Of a stretch of DNA of 64,000 nucleotides, positions 16,371 through 24,951 are shown piece after piece. The position numbers and the translations under genes were made by a program. Source of the stretch: Lysobacteraceae bacterium (GTDB lineage Bacteria > Pseudomonadota > Gammaproteobacteria > Xanthomonadales > Xanthomonadaceae); the NCBI GenBank assembly GCA_026005075.1, contig BPKJ01000005.1, forward strand, positions 186,001 to 250,000, given 5' to 3'. The notes below the pieces were generated by a model. That model did not search any database and was not told where the DNA came from. It saw only the letters and a program-made list of their open reading frames with translations. Every line of letters starts with the position of its first letter. The first letter of the stretch is position 1.

Positions 16371-18997
16371 CCCTGCCCGGTCTCGGCTGCCTTCGGGCGT
16401 GCCGGGGTCTCGAGCAGCACCGGTGCCTCGTCGGTGTCGGCAAGGCCACCGTCGATGGCACGCAGAAGGCTCGGGCGCAGCTGCAGCCGCGGCAGGCCGA
16501 CCGCATTGCCCTGGGCGAAGTCCACCCCGCATTCGAGCAGGGCGTGCAGTGCCTGGCGGTCCTCGACGCATTCGGCGATGGTCTGCTTCCCGGCCGCCTC
16601 GGCGATGCTGGACAGGGCGGCGATCACGGTACGGTCGAGCGGATCGTCGGGCAGCCCCTCGATGATCGAACCGTCGATCTTGAGGATGTCGGCCTCGAGG
16701 TGCTTGAGGTAGGCAAAGGTGGAGAAGCCGGTGCCGAAATCGTCGACGGCGATACGGACCCCGAGGCCGCGGAGCTGGTGGAGCACGCGCTGGGCTCCGC
16801 CCACGTCCTCGATCGCATGCGATTCGGTGATCTCGAAGATCAGCTGCTCGGGGTTGACGTCGTGCTCGACCACGCGCGCGGTGACGAAGCTCGCAAGTCC
16901 GGGGTCCGCCAGCGACTGGGTGCTGAGGTTGATGGTCAGGAACACCGGCCGCTCGGCATCGCGGACCTCGCGCAGGGCACGCAGGGCGCGGTCGATGACC
17001 CAGCGGTCGATCTCGCGCATCAGCCCGAAGCGCTCGGCGGTGGGCATGAAGGCCGCCGGAAGCACGAGTTCGCCCTGTGCGTCGCGCATCCGCAGCAGCA
17101 CCTCGAACAGCGCCGGACTTTCGGGGTTGCGCGCGAGCTGGCGTCGCCACAGCTCGCCCTCGGTGCCGCGCAGATCGTCCTCGAGGATGCCCTTGAGCGG
17201 CAGGATGGGCTGGTAGGCGAGCACGAAGCGGTCGTGACGCAGGGCCTCCTCCAGCCGCACCGACCAGCCGAGGTCGCGGTCCATCGCCGCGCGTTCGTTG
17301 GAGTCGGGACGGTAGAGGTGGGTGAGGTTGCGCCCGCCGCTCTTGGCCTGGTGGCAGGCCACGTCCGCCTGCGCCATGGCCTCGCTGGGCGACAGCGTGC
17401 GCTCGTCGAGCGCGGTGGCGCCGATGGAGGTGGTGATGCGGTAGGCCTTGCCGCCGTAGCTAAAGGGGGCCGTGACCAGGGCCTGGCGAAAGCCGTCGGC
17501 CAGCGCCTCGAGGTCGTCGACCGCGACGTTGCGCAGGATCAGCGCGAACTCGTCACCCCCCATCCGGGCGAGATGGTCGGTGCTCCGCAGCCGCGACTTC
17601 AGGCGGCGCGCGACCTCGATCAGCAGCTGGTCGCCGGCGCTGTGCCCGGCGGTGTCGTTGATGTACTTGAAACGATCGACGTCGAGGAAGAGCAGCAGCG
17701 AGATCTGTCCGCTGCGGCGCAGCCGGGTGATCTCCTCCTCGAGCTGGCGCTCGAACCAGGCGCGGTTGTGCAGCTTGGTAAGGGCATCGTGCTCGGCCGC
17801 CCAGCGCAGGTCCTCCTCCAGCTTGCGGCGCGCGGAAACGTCGCGGAAGGCAACCACCGAGCCGCTCCGCTGGCCCTCCATGCGCAGCGGGTAGACCGTG
17901 CACTCCACCGGCAAGGGCTTGCCCAGCGAGGTCCAGAAGGCGCTCTGCAGGCCGGAGAGCTGCGCGCCCCGCGCATAGCTGTGCAGCAGCGGGCACTGGG
18001 CACGCGCGATCAGCGAGCCGTCCTCATGGGCGTAATGGATGGTCTCGTAGGCGTTGCGGCCGACCAGCTCGTCGGCGCTGGCATAGCCCAGCATCTCGCA
18101 GGCCGCGGGGTTGACCAGCTGGATGGCGCCGGACGGATCGACCACGTACACGCCGTCCCCGACCGACGAGAGGATGCCCTCCAGGCGCCGGCGCTCCGCT
18201 TCGATCGCCTTGCGGTCACGGACGGTGCGCGCGAGCGAGCGGATCCTCGCCACGAACAGTTCCTTGGCCTCGCTCTTGAACAGGCATTCCACGGCGCCGC
18301 TGGCCAGCGATTCGCGGATCACGTCATCGGCGTAGGCGCCGGTGATGATGGCGGGGACGACCTTGGCCAGGGCCGGATCGGCGCGCATTTCCCGGATCAG
18401 CTCGGTGCCGTTCCGCCCGGGCATGAAGTAGTCGACGACGGCGATGTCGAAGGCCTGCGTGCGCAGCTTGCGGATGCCCTCGGCAACGCCCGCGGCGGTG
18501 TCGACCAGGAATCCCTCGCGGTCGAGCAGACGCGAGAACGCGGCCCGCACGGTGGCCGAGTCGTCGACGAGCAGGACGCGCAGCGGCGGGCCTTCCGGCT
18601 CCGGGCTCGCCTCCCTGGGGCGACTGGGTTCGAGCAGATGCGCGAGGGCAGCCGGTGCCTCCTGGAAGTCGGCCCAGGGCAGCAAGGCCGTGCGCGGTCG
18701 GGTCATGCGCCAGTTGATGGCCGCGGCACTGGTGCTGTCGCTCAAGAGCAGCACCGGGAGGTGCTCGAACAGCGGGCCATGCAGCAGTCCGAACACGTCC
18801 TCGGCCAGACCCTCGGAATACTCCGGCCAGCCGATCGCCACCGCCTCGAACTGGGTGGTGCTGCCGGCGGAACGCTGCAGCAACCGATAGGCCTCGTCGA
18901 GGCTGGCGATGGCGGTGACCCCGTGCCCGCGCTGGCTGAGCAGTGCGCTGAGCGCACGCCGGCGGGTGCTCGAGGCTTCGGCTACCAGGATTGTCAT
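16367..18997 (-). CDS. REC-REC-PAS-GGDEF-EAL cyclic-di-GMP signalling protein
   Basis: 876 residues. The first receiver (1-125) is degenerate: there is no aspartate at the usual phosphoacceptor place ('VAIGWPEY'). The second (about 140-260) keeps 'DIAVVDYFMPG' and should be phosphorylated. A PAS domain (about 275-395) is followed by GGDEF (about 405-560), with intact 'RMGGDEFA' and an RxxD inhibitory site (RSTD) five residues before. A C-terminal EAL domain (about 590-850) reads EVL but retains 'DDFGTGFS' and 'ILKIDGS'. It may make, break or sense c-di-GMP under control of an unidentified histidine kinase. Translationally coupled to sbcB. Confidence 0.93.
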   Translation of the reverse strand: MTILVAEASSTRRRALSALLSQRGHGVTAIASLDEAYRLLQRSAGSTTQFEAVAIGWPEYSEGLAEDVFGLLHGPLFEHLPVLLLSDSTSAAAINWRMTRPRTALLPWADFQEAPAALAHLLEPSRPREASPEPEGPPLRVLLVDDSATVRAAFSRLLDREGFLVDTAAGVAEGIRKLRTQAFDIAVVDYFMPGRNGTELIREMRADPALAKVVPAIITGAYADDVIRESLASGAVECLFKSEAKELFVARIRSLARTVRDRKAIEAERRRLEGILSSVGDGVYVVDPSGAIQLVNPAACEMLGYASADELVGRNAYETIHYAHEDGSLIARAQCPLLHSYARGAQLSGLQSAFWTSLGKPLPVECTVYPLRMEGQRSGSVVAFRDVSARRKLEEDLRWAAEHDALTKLHNRAWFERQLEEEITRLRRSGQISLLLFLDVDRFKYINDTAGHSAGDQLLIEVARRLKSRLRSTDHLARMGGDEFALILRNVAVDDLEALADGFRQALVTAPFSYGGKAYRITTSIGATALDERTLSPSEAMAQADVACHQAKSGGRNLTHLYRPDSNERAAMDRDLGWSVRLEEALRHDRFVLAYQPILPLKGILEDDLRGTEGELWRRQLARNPESPALFEVLLRMRDAQGELVLPAAFMPTAERFGLMREIDRWVIDRALRALREVRDAERPVFLTINLSTQSLADPGLASFVTARVVEHDVNPEQLIFEITESHAIEDVGGAQRVLHQLRGLGVRIAVDDFGTGFSTFAYLKHLEADILKIDGSIIEGLPDDPLDRTVIAALSSIAEAAGKQTIAECVEDRQALHALLECGVDFAQGNAVGLPRLQLRPSLLRAIDGGLADTDEAPVLLETPARPKAAETGQG

Positions 18998-19066
18998 GAC
19001 GTCCTCACCGCCCTCGGCGAACCCCTCCCGGGTTCCTGCATGCCGGTCCCCCGTTCCCTGGCCGGC

Positions 19067-20299
19067 CTATCCGATCAACCGGCCAAGCATACGCCATCCG
19101 GCGAGGTAAACGCCCAGCGCGGTGCCCATCGAGGTCAGAAGGAAGTTGAGGAGGGCGCGGCTGACCCGGTTGCGCCACCAGCCGGAGAGACGGGTCAGGT
19201 CCTCGCGCAGCGACAGGAAGTCGGCCACCCGTGGCCTGCGCAGGCTGACTTCGACCAGGGCGCTCACCGTGCCCGAGGCCAGCAGCGGATGCAGGGGGGT
19301 GAGCGGAGAGACCACGAAGGCGCTCAGCACGCTCAGCGGATGGCCTCCGGCAGCCAGGCAGCCGAGGGCACCCAGTCCGCCGGTGGCCAGCACCCAGTCC
19401 AGCAGCAGGTCGGCAGCGATCTCGGGGCCTTGCCAGAAGCCCCAGGCCAGAAGCAGCAGCAGGGCGGCGGCGACGCCCCAGGCCAGGAAGCGGCCGAAAG
19501 GCGACGGAGGCGGCTGGGTTTCGAGCGCGGCGAGCGCGTGCTCCGGGGGCTCGCTATCGGCACGCAGGTGCCGGGCCACGCCCGCCAGGTGGGCGGCACC
19601 GATCACGACCAGGACGCGGCGCGGGCCGTGGCGGGCGGCAAGCTGGCGCAGGCGGGCGGCCATGTAGCGGTCGCGTTCCTCGATCAGGGTGCGGTAGAGC
19701 GCGGCATCCTGCCGCGAAAGGGCGGTGAAGGCGCTCTCGAGCAGGTCGCCCTGCTTGAGGCGCTCGATCTCCTCGGCCTCGACGGGCTCGTCGTCGACCA
19801 GGCTGGCCACCAGGCCGGCGAGCAGGCGCGCACGCCGCCAGACGGAAAGGGCCGCCGAGATCCTGCGCAGGGTCACGCCGACGTCGCGATCGATCGTCCA
19901 CAGCGGCAGCTGGCGGGCCGCGGCGCCGAGCATGGCTGCGCGCATCTCCGCGCCGGGCTCGATGCCGAGCTGGGAGGCGAGCCGGCGCTGGTAGGCCGAG
20001 AGGGCGAGGCTCGCGGCCAGCCATCCTGCCTTGCCCTGACGGAAGACCGCGAACAGGTCCAGCGATGCGAACCGGTCCGGATCCCTGAGCTGGCGGTGGC
20101 GCGCCTCGCACAGCTCGACCGCCACCGCATCGAAGGGTTCGCGCGCGAGCAGCCGTTCCACCGCGCGCGCACTCGCGGCGGAGACGTGTGCGGTGCCGAG
20201 CAGGACCCAGCAGCTGCCGTCGCGCTCGACGGTCTCGATCGGCTGGGCCTTCAGCAGTGCCTCGTCGTCGGCACGTTCAGGGTGATCCGGGGGCTGCAC
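19067..20299 (-). CDS. TraB/PrgY-family membrane protein
   Basis: About 410 residues. The soluble N-terminal part contains the family's conserved motifs 'VLLGTAHVS' and, later, 'VVIGAAHLAGV', resembling a metal-binding Tiki/TraB/GumN-type hydrolase fold. Four or so membrane helices fill residues about 270-410. The family includes Enterococcus PrgY, which lowers pheromone activity, but its role in Proteobacteria is not settled. GTG 20299 is chosen as start because it lies just beyond the aguB stop; an ATG at 20374 inside aguB is possible, and no clear ribosome-binding site decides. Confidence 0.82.
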   Translation of the reverse strand: MQPPDHPERADDEALLKAQPIETVERDGSCWVLLGTAHVSAASARAVERLLAREPFDAVAVELCEARHRQLRDPDRFASLDLFAVFRQGKAGWLAASLALSAYQRRLASQLGIEPGAEMRAAMLGAAARQLPLWTIDRDVGVTLRRISAALSVWRRARLLAGLVASLVDDEPVEAEEIERLKQGDLLESAFTALSRQDAALYRTLIEERDRYMAARLRQLAARHGPRRVLVVIGAAHLAGVARHLRADSEPPEHALAALETQPPPSPFGRFLAWGVAAALLLLLAWGFWQGPEIAADLLLDWVLATGGLGALGCLAAGGHPLSVLSAFVVSPLTPLHPLLASGTVSALVEVSLRRPRVADFLSLREDLTRLSGWWRNRVSRALLNFLLTSMGTALGVYLAGWRMLGRLIG

Positions 20300-20321
20300 G
20301 ATGAGACCGGTGCTGCCGCAA

Positions 20322-21209
20322 TCAGTCGCGGTAGCGGCGCAGGAGCTCGCCGTAGGCGTCGATGCGGCGGTCACGCAGGAAGGGCCAGATGCGGCGGACC
20401 TTCTCGCTGCGGTCGAGGTCGACCGTGGCGAGAAGGATCGTGACCTCGTCGGTGCCCGCCTCGGCGAGGATCTCGCCTTGCGGTCCGGCCACGAAGCTGC
20501 TGCCCCAGAAGCGGATGCCCGGTCCGCCCGTCGGGCAGGGCTCGTGGCCGGTGCGGTTGCAGCTCAGCACCGGCAGACCGTTGGCCACCGCATGGCCGCG
20601 CTGGCTGAGGATCCATGCCGTCCGCTGGCGCTCCTGCTCATCGGCGGCATCGCCGGGATCCCAGCCGATGGCGGTGGGGTAGAGCAGCATCTCGGCGCCG
20701 GCGAGGGCCATCAGCCGCGCCGCTTCCGGGTACCACTGGTCCCAGCAGACCAGCACGCCGAGCCGGCCCACCGAGGTGTCGATGGGCTGAAAGCCGAGGT
20801 CGCCCGGCGTGAAATAGAACTTCTCGTAGAAGCCCGGATCGTCCGGGATATGCATCTTCCGGTAGCGGCCGGCGAGACTTCCGTCGCGCTCCAGCACCAC
20901 GGCCGTGTTGTGGTAGAGGCCAGGCGCGCGGCGCTCGAACAGCGAGGCCACGATCACCACGCCGTGGCGCGCGGCGAGGCGGCCCAGGCGCTCGGTACTG
21001 GGCCCCGGGATGGGCTCGGCGCGGTCGAACTCGTCGACGTGCTCGTGCTGGCAGAAGTAGGGGCCGTTGTGCAGTTCCTGCAGCAGCACCAGGGCGGCGC
21101 CGGCTGCCGCGGCTTCGGCGACGGCGGCCTCGATGCGTTCGAGGTTGGCCTCGGTGCTGCCCCGGTCGCGGTCCTGGACGAGGGCAACCTTCAGGGTGCG
21201 GGGATGCAT
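20322..21209 (-). CDS. aguB: N-carbamoylputrescine amidase
   Basis: 295 residues, carbon-nitrogen hydrolase (nitrilase) superfamily. It hydrolyses N-carbamoylputrescine to putrescine, CO2 and ammonia. The Glu-Lys-Cys triad is visible in 'LLQELHNGPYFC', 'YRKMHIPDDPGFYEKFYF' and 'LVCWDQWYPE'. Residues such as 'AIGWDP' and the C-terminal 'RRIDAYGEL' match the AguB subgroup. It follows aguA by 10 bases, so the two make an agmatine-to-putrescine route. Confidence 0.95.
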   Translation of the reverse strand: MHPRTLKVALVQDRDRGSTEANLERIEAAVAEAAAAGAALVLLQELHNGPYFCQHEHVDEFDRAEPIPGPSTERLGRLAARHGVVIVASLFERRAPGLYHNTAVVLERDGSLAGRYRKMHIPDDPGFYEKFYFTPGDLGFQPIDTSVGRLGVLVCWDQWYPEAARLMALAGAEMLLYPTAIGWDPGDAADEQERQRTAWILSQRGHAVANGLPVLSCNRTGHEPCPTGGPGIRFWGSSFVAGPQGEILAEAGTDEVTILLATVDLDRSEKVRRIWPFLRDRRIDAYGELLRRYRD

Positions 21210-21219
21210 CGGTACTCCT

Positions 21220-22260
21220 TCAGGGCTTCAGCACGCCGCGCGGCAGCTGCATGGTGATGCAGTGCAGGCTGCCGTTCTGCCAGATCAGCGGCCGGCAGGG
21301 GATGGAAATCACCTCGCGGCCGGGAAAGGCCGCCCGCAGGACCTGCGCGGCCACGCGGTCCGCAGGGTCGTCGTAGGCCGGCACCAGCACCGCACCGTCG
21401 ATGATCAGGAAGTTGGCGTAACTGGCTGCCAGACGGCGCCCCTCGTCGAGGATGGGCGAGGGCCACGGCAGCGGGTGCAGGCGGTAGTGCCTGCCATCGC
21501 GACGGCGCAGGGCCGCCAGTTCCTCGGCCATGCGCGAGAGGGGGGTGAAGTGGGCGTCTTCGGGCGCATCGCAGTGCTGGTAGACGATGTCTTCCGGGGA
21601 GGCGAACCGTGCCAGCGTATCGACGTGGGCGTCGGTGTCGTCCCCCTCGATCTGCCCGTGCTCGAGCAGCAGCACGCGGTGTTGTCCGAGGCGCTCGGCA
21701 AGCACGCCGGCGATGGCGGCGCGGGGTTTCTCGGGATGCCGTTGCGAAAGGCAGGTCCAGGTGCTCAGCAGGGTGCCCTCGCCATCGGTGTCGATCGCAC
21801 CGCCTTCGAGGGCGAAATCGATCACCTCATGGCGGCAGTGCGGCTGGATCAGGCCCGAGGCGACCAGACCGGCAACCAGCGCGTCGTCCCGCTCCGCGCC
21901 GTACTTGCCGCCCCAGCCGGTGAACCGGAAGTCCAGCAGCACCGGCACGCCGTCCTCGATGACGGTGATCGGGCCGGTGTCACGAAGCCAGGTGTCGTCG
22001 TAGTCGACCTGGCAGAACACCAGCCGTGCGGCCTCGGCGCCGGCCGCCAGCAGAAGGGCACGCGCGCGCCGCTCGAGCGCCGGGTCCGGGACGAGGACCA
22101 CCAGCCGTTCGAAACGGGTGACGGCCGCGCCGAGGGCGGCATAGGTGGACTCGACCTCGGCGAGTCGGGCTGCCCAGTCGGTGTGGGCGTGCGGCCAGGC
22201 GACGAGGACGCCGTCCTGGGGCTCCCACTCGGCAGGCAGACGGCGATCCGGTCCGGTCAC
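21220..22260 (-). CDS. aguA: Agmatine deiminase
   Basis: 346 residues, usual for the peptidyl-arginine-deiminase-type AguA. It converts agmatine to N-carbamoylputrescine and ammonia. 'LPAEWEPQDGVLVAWPH' is the family N-terminus, 'EGGAIDTDGEGTLL' holds the substrate-binding acidic residues, and the catalytic cysteine is in 'GSLHCITMQLP' near the C-terminus. The GTG start at 22260 overlaps the stop of a small secreted-protein gene by four bases. Confidence 0.95.
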   Translation of the reverse strand: MTGPDRRLPAEWEPQDGVLVAWPHAHTDWAARLAEVESTYAALGAAVTRFERLVVLVPDPALERRARALLLAAGAEAARLVFCQVDYDDTWLRDTGPITVIEDGVPVLLDFRFTGWGGKYGAERDDALVAGLVASGLIQPHCRHEVIDFALEGGAIDTDGEGTLLSTWTCLSQRHPEKPRAAIAGVLAERLGQHRVLLLEHGQIEGDDTDAHVDTLARFASPEDIVYQHCDAPEDAHFTPLSRMAEELAALRRRDGRHYRLHPLPWPSPILDEGRRLAASYANFLIIDGAVLVPAYDDPADRVAAQVLRAAFPGREVISIPCRPLIWQNGSLHCITMQLPRGVLKP

Positions 22261-22595
22261 GGATTGCTGTGGGTCGGCCTTGGACCCATCTCGTTGGGCA
22301 GGGCCTTGTTCAGCACCGCGTCGACCACGTGGTCATGCTCGAAGTAGACCGTGAACTCGGGATAGTCCCAGCGGGTGATCGGCGGGTGCTGCGGGCGGTC
22401 ACCGCCCACCGGCGGATGCTTTCGCTGCGGGGCGCCGAACTGGGCCTCGACCTGGGCCATGGAACTGCCGCGACGGGGCAGCGGACGCTCGTGGCTGGCC
22501 TGCACGCGCTCGATCAGCAGCACGTCGGCGGCGGCGAGGCTGGGCACACCCAGCAGCAGGGCGAGCAGCATGGTGACAAGGAACGGTCGGTGCAT
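22257..22595 (-). CDS. Small exported conserved protein of unknown function
   Basis: 112 residues with a clear signal peptide (MHRPFLVTMLLALLLG, cut near AAA). The mature part is about 90 residues, rich in Pro and His, with 'MAQVEAQFGAP', 'ITRWDYPEFTVYFEHD' and 'VVDAVLN'. The shape recalls small envelope proteins with a SmpA/BamE-like 'V...FG.P' start, but I cannot name a family. ATG 22595 is chosen for the AAGGAG before it. Heads the aguA-aguB run with a four-base overlap. Confidence 0.72.
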   Translation of the reverse strand: MHRPFLVTMLLALLLGVPSLAAADVLLIERVQASHERPLPRRGSSMAQVEAQFGAPQRKHPPVGGDRPQHPPITRWDYPEFTVYFEHDHVVDAVLNKALPNEMGPRPTHSNP

Positions 22596-22693
22596 GGCAG
22601 GCAACTCCTTGAGGGAACGCGGACGGCAAGCCGGCACAGTGTAACCGCTGGATCCGCCGAAACGCAGGTCCGTCGTCGTCGCCGGCCGCAATG

Positions 22694-22721
22694 AAAAGGG
22701 GCCGCACGGGCGGCCCCTTTT
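22694..22721 (-). terminator. Strong intrinsic terminator after rpmJ
   Basis: A perfect 12-bp stem (AAAAGGGGCCGC with GCGGCCCCTTTT) and a 4-base loop, starting 20 bases after the rpmJ stop. In the minus direction the stem ends in TTTT followed by CATT. It is A/T flanked on both sides and would also work in the plus direction. It should separate rpmJ from the secreted protein-aguA-aguB unit. Confidence 0.85.
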
Positions 22722-22741
22722 CGCCGGCATCCGCCTCGGGA

Positions 22742-22867
22742 TCAGCGCTGGCGCGCCTTGAACCGCGGGTTGCTCTTGCAGATCACGAAGACCTTGCCGC
22801 GGCGACGGACGACCTTGCAGTCGCGATGGCGGCTCTTGGCCGACTTGAGGGAGGAAAGCACTTTCAT
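22742..22867 (-). CDS. rpmJ: 50S ribosomal protein L36, zinc-independent type
   Basis: 41 residues, beginning [18 protein letters not shown] and ending NPRFKARQR, the sequence typical of Xanthomonadales L36 and of the E. coli paralogue YkgO. Only two cysteines are present, so the CCCH zinc ribbon of classical L36 is missing (C-minus form). It is a single-gene unit: a terminator follows and a divergent promoter region precedes. L36 binds 23S rRNA near the A-site finger base. Confidence 0.95.
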   Translation of the reverse strand: MKVLSSLKSAKSRHRDCKVVRRRGKVFVICKSNPRFKARQR

Positions 22868-23049
22868 GGAGACGTCCGCTCGGTTCTTGGGCAGGAAAGC
22901 CCGCGATTGTAGATGCATGCGAGGGTTGCGCGCAAGGCCATGGGACGGCGGCGATGGGCGATGCGATGCGCTCCGTCAGCGGCTTGGCCGCACTGTGCTA
23001 GCGTTCGCGCTGGATGCCCCTGGCGGCATGCGCGGCAGGGAGGAGCAGG
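22868..23049. promoter_or_regulatory. Divergent intergenic region, rpmJ / Ser-Thr kinase
   Basis: 182 bases. It contains the 14-mer TGTGCTAGCGTTCG at 22994-23007 (also at 1796-1809) facing the kinase gene, and GGGAGGAG at 23037-23044, the kinase ribosome-binding site. The rpmJ promoter must lie in its left half; no clear boxes were identified. Confidence 0.4.
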
Positions 23050-24942
23050 TTGGACGAGGTTCCCGAGATTCCAGGGCTGCAGATCCGGAGCGAAATCGGA
23101 CGTGGCGGCATGGCGAGGGTCTACGTCGCGGTGCAGACCGCACTCGGGCGGGAGGTGGCGGTCAAGCTCGTGCGCCCGCGCAGCGAGGCCGACCTCGTCC
23201 ACCTGCAGAGACTGGAGAACGAGGCGCACGCGCTGGCCGGCCTGCAGCACCCGCACATCGTCGAGCTCTATGACTTCGGGCGCACGGCCGACGGCGGCAT
23301 GTACTACGTCATGCCGCTGCTGCCGGGAGGCGACCTGCGCGGCTGGGGGGTGCCGGTCGCGGAGGAGAGGGTGATCGAACTGCTCGAGGCCCTGCTCGAT
23401 GCCCTCACCCATGCGCATGCGGCCGGGATCGTGCACCGCGACATCAAGCCGGAGAACATCCTCTTCGATCGCACCGGGCGGCCCCTGCTGGCCGACTTCG
23501 GCGCTGCCCTCCGGCGCTCGCGCTCGCGGCTGACCGACGAGGGGCTGGCGATCGGCAGCACCGGCTACATGAGTCCGGAACAGGCGCGCGGCGTGGAGGT
23601 CGACGCCCGCGCCGACCTCTACTCGCTGGCCGTGGTCGCCTATGAGCTGCTGACCGGATGCTTGCCCTTCGAGGGTCCGGATGCGCTCGCGATCGCCGTG
23701 GCGCAGATGGAGAACCCGGTGCCGCGCCTGCCGGAGGCCTTGCGGCACTGGCAGTCCTTCTTCGACCGGGCCCTCGCCGCCGAGCCGGCGTGGCGGTTTG
23801 CCAGTGCCGAGGCGATGCGCGAGGCGCTGGAGGAGGTGGCGGAGGCGGCCGAGCGGCCGGCGCCGATGCCCCCGCGCAGCCTGCGTTGGCTCGGTTGGGG
23901 GCTGGGCGGGGCGGCGCTGCTGGTACTGGCCGCGCTGCTCGTGCTTACCCGCGATCCTGCCGCGGACCTGGACCGGATCGGAGGTCTGATCGGCACCGGC
24001 CAGCTGCTGCCGCCCGCGCAGCCGAACGCGCTCGATGCCTGGCTCGCAGCACGCCGGCAGGGCGTTCCCGCCGAGGAGCTGGAAGGCCTGCGCCAGCGCC
24101 TTCTCGAGAGCCTGCGTGCCGAACAGCTCGAGGCGCTGGCGCAGGGACGGCTGGAGCGGCTCCTGCCGCTCTGGGAGCAGTGGCAGCTCGCCGTCGGTGC
24201 GCTTGGCGCCCATGCCGACCCGCTGGTGGTGGCGCACAACCGGCAGGTGGAGGCCGCGCTGGTGCCCGAGCTGGAGCGGGCCTTGCGCGCGTTCGACCGT
24301 GGCGAGGCCGCGCTCGCGCTGCGGTTGGTCGACGCCTCGGCGATGGCCAGCAAGGAACTGCTCGAACTCGCCAGCCGGGTGCGCGCCCTGCCCGACGGGG
24401 CCAAGCCGTTCGCCGACCCCGGCGGTCCCTGGCTGCGGCTGATCGAGAAACCGCGGGGAGACCGGCCCGGCTACGCGCTGATGGCGGCGCCGCTGGATCC
24501 CGAACTGTGGTCCGCCCATGCTCCGGACTCCGCACCCTGCAAGGCACCGACCGAGGGCGTACGCGGCTGCATCGACGCCGGGCAGGCCGCCGACCTTGCC
24601 GAATGGCTGTCGCGGCGGACCGGGGCGCGCTACCGGCTGCCGCATCGCGGCGAGCTCGCCGCCGGACTCGACCGGCTGCCGCGGATGCCCATGTACGCGC
24701 TGACCGCGGACTGCCGACGGGTCCAGCGCAGCAGTGGGGAGGGTGCGTTCAAGCGCGGCCTGGAGCGCGTGCGGGGCTTCTTCACCGGACGCCGCACGCA
24801 GCCTGCACAGAGCATGCCGGAATGTTCGGGACAATGGGCGCTCGCGCTCGACGGCAGTGGGCAGGCGCGTGCCTACACGCGGCCCTCGCCCGCGGTCACC
24901 GTGGTGCTGCTGCGGGAGGTGCCGCCCGCGGTGGGGCCCTGA
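23050..24942 (+). CDS. Membrane Ser/Thr protein kinase with C-terminal degenerate formylglycine-enzyme-like domain
   Basis: 630 residues from TTG 23050; the strong GGGAGGAG five bases before it favours this over ATG 23014, which lacks one. The Hanks-type kinase domain (about 10-260) is complete: 'GRGGMARVY', 'VAVKLV', 'HRDIKPEN', 'ADFG' and 'GSTGYMSPEQARG'. One membrane helix lies at about 280-298. The outer part ends (about 475-627) in a sequence like the FGE-sulfatase fold ('LAEWLSRRTGARYRLP'), with no sign of catalytic residues. Probably an environmental sensor phosphorylating cytosolic proteins on Ser/Thr. The window also holds an FHA-domain protein, a possible but unproven phosphothreonine reader. 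Confidence 0.88.
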   Translation: MDEVPEIPGLQIRSEIGRGGMARVYVAVQTALGREVAVKLVRPRSEADLVHLQRLENEAHALAGLQHPHIVELYDFGRTADGGMYYVMPLLPGGDLRGWGVPVAEERVIELLEALLDALTHAHAAGIVHRDIKPENILFDRTGRPLLADFGAALRRSRSRLTDEGLAIGSTGYMSPEQARGVEVDARADLYSLAVVAYELLTGCLPFEGPDALAIAVAQMENPVPRLPEALRHWQSFFDRALAAEPAWRFASAEAMREALEEVAEAAERPAPMPPRSLRWLGWGLGGAALLVLAALLVLTRDPAADLDRIGGLIGTGQLLPPAQPNALDAWLAARRQGVPAEELEGLRQRLLESLRAEQLEALAQGRLERLLPLWEQWQLAVGALGAHADPLVVAHNRQVEAALVPELERALRAFDRGEAALALRLVDASAMASKELLELASRVRALPDGAKPFADPGGPWLRLIEKPRGDRPGYALMAAPLDPELWSAHAPDSAPCKAPTEGVRGCIDAGQAADLAEWLSRRTGARYRLPHRGELAAGLDRLPRMPMYALTADCRRVQRSSGEGAFKRGLERVRGFFTGRRTQPAQSMPECSGQWALALDGSGQARAYTRPSPAVTVVLLREVPPAVGP

Positions 24943-24951
24943 ACCGGCGGA

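Noticed and set aside
16211-20443. Open frame of about 1410 codons on the plus strand across the sbcB, GGDEF/EAL and TraB genes
   Set aside because: It is antisense to three clearly recognisable genes; long stop-free antisense frames are expected in GC-rich codons. Its translation has no family motif.
22868-23049. Possible tRNA or small RNA gene
   Set aside because: No cloverleaf or conserved TTCGANTC arm was found here or in other gaps.
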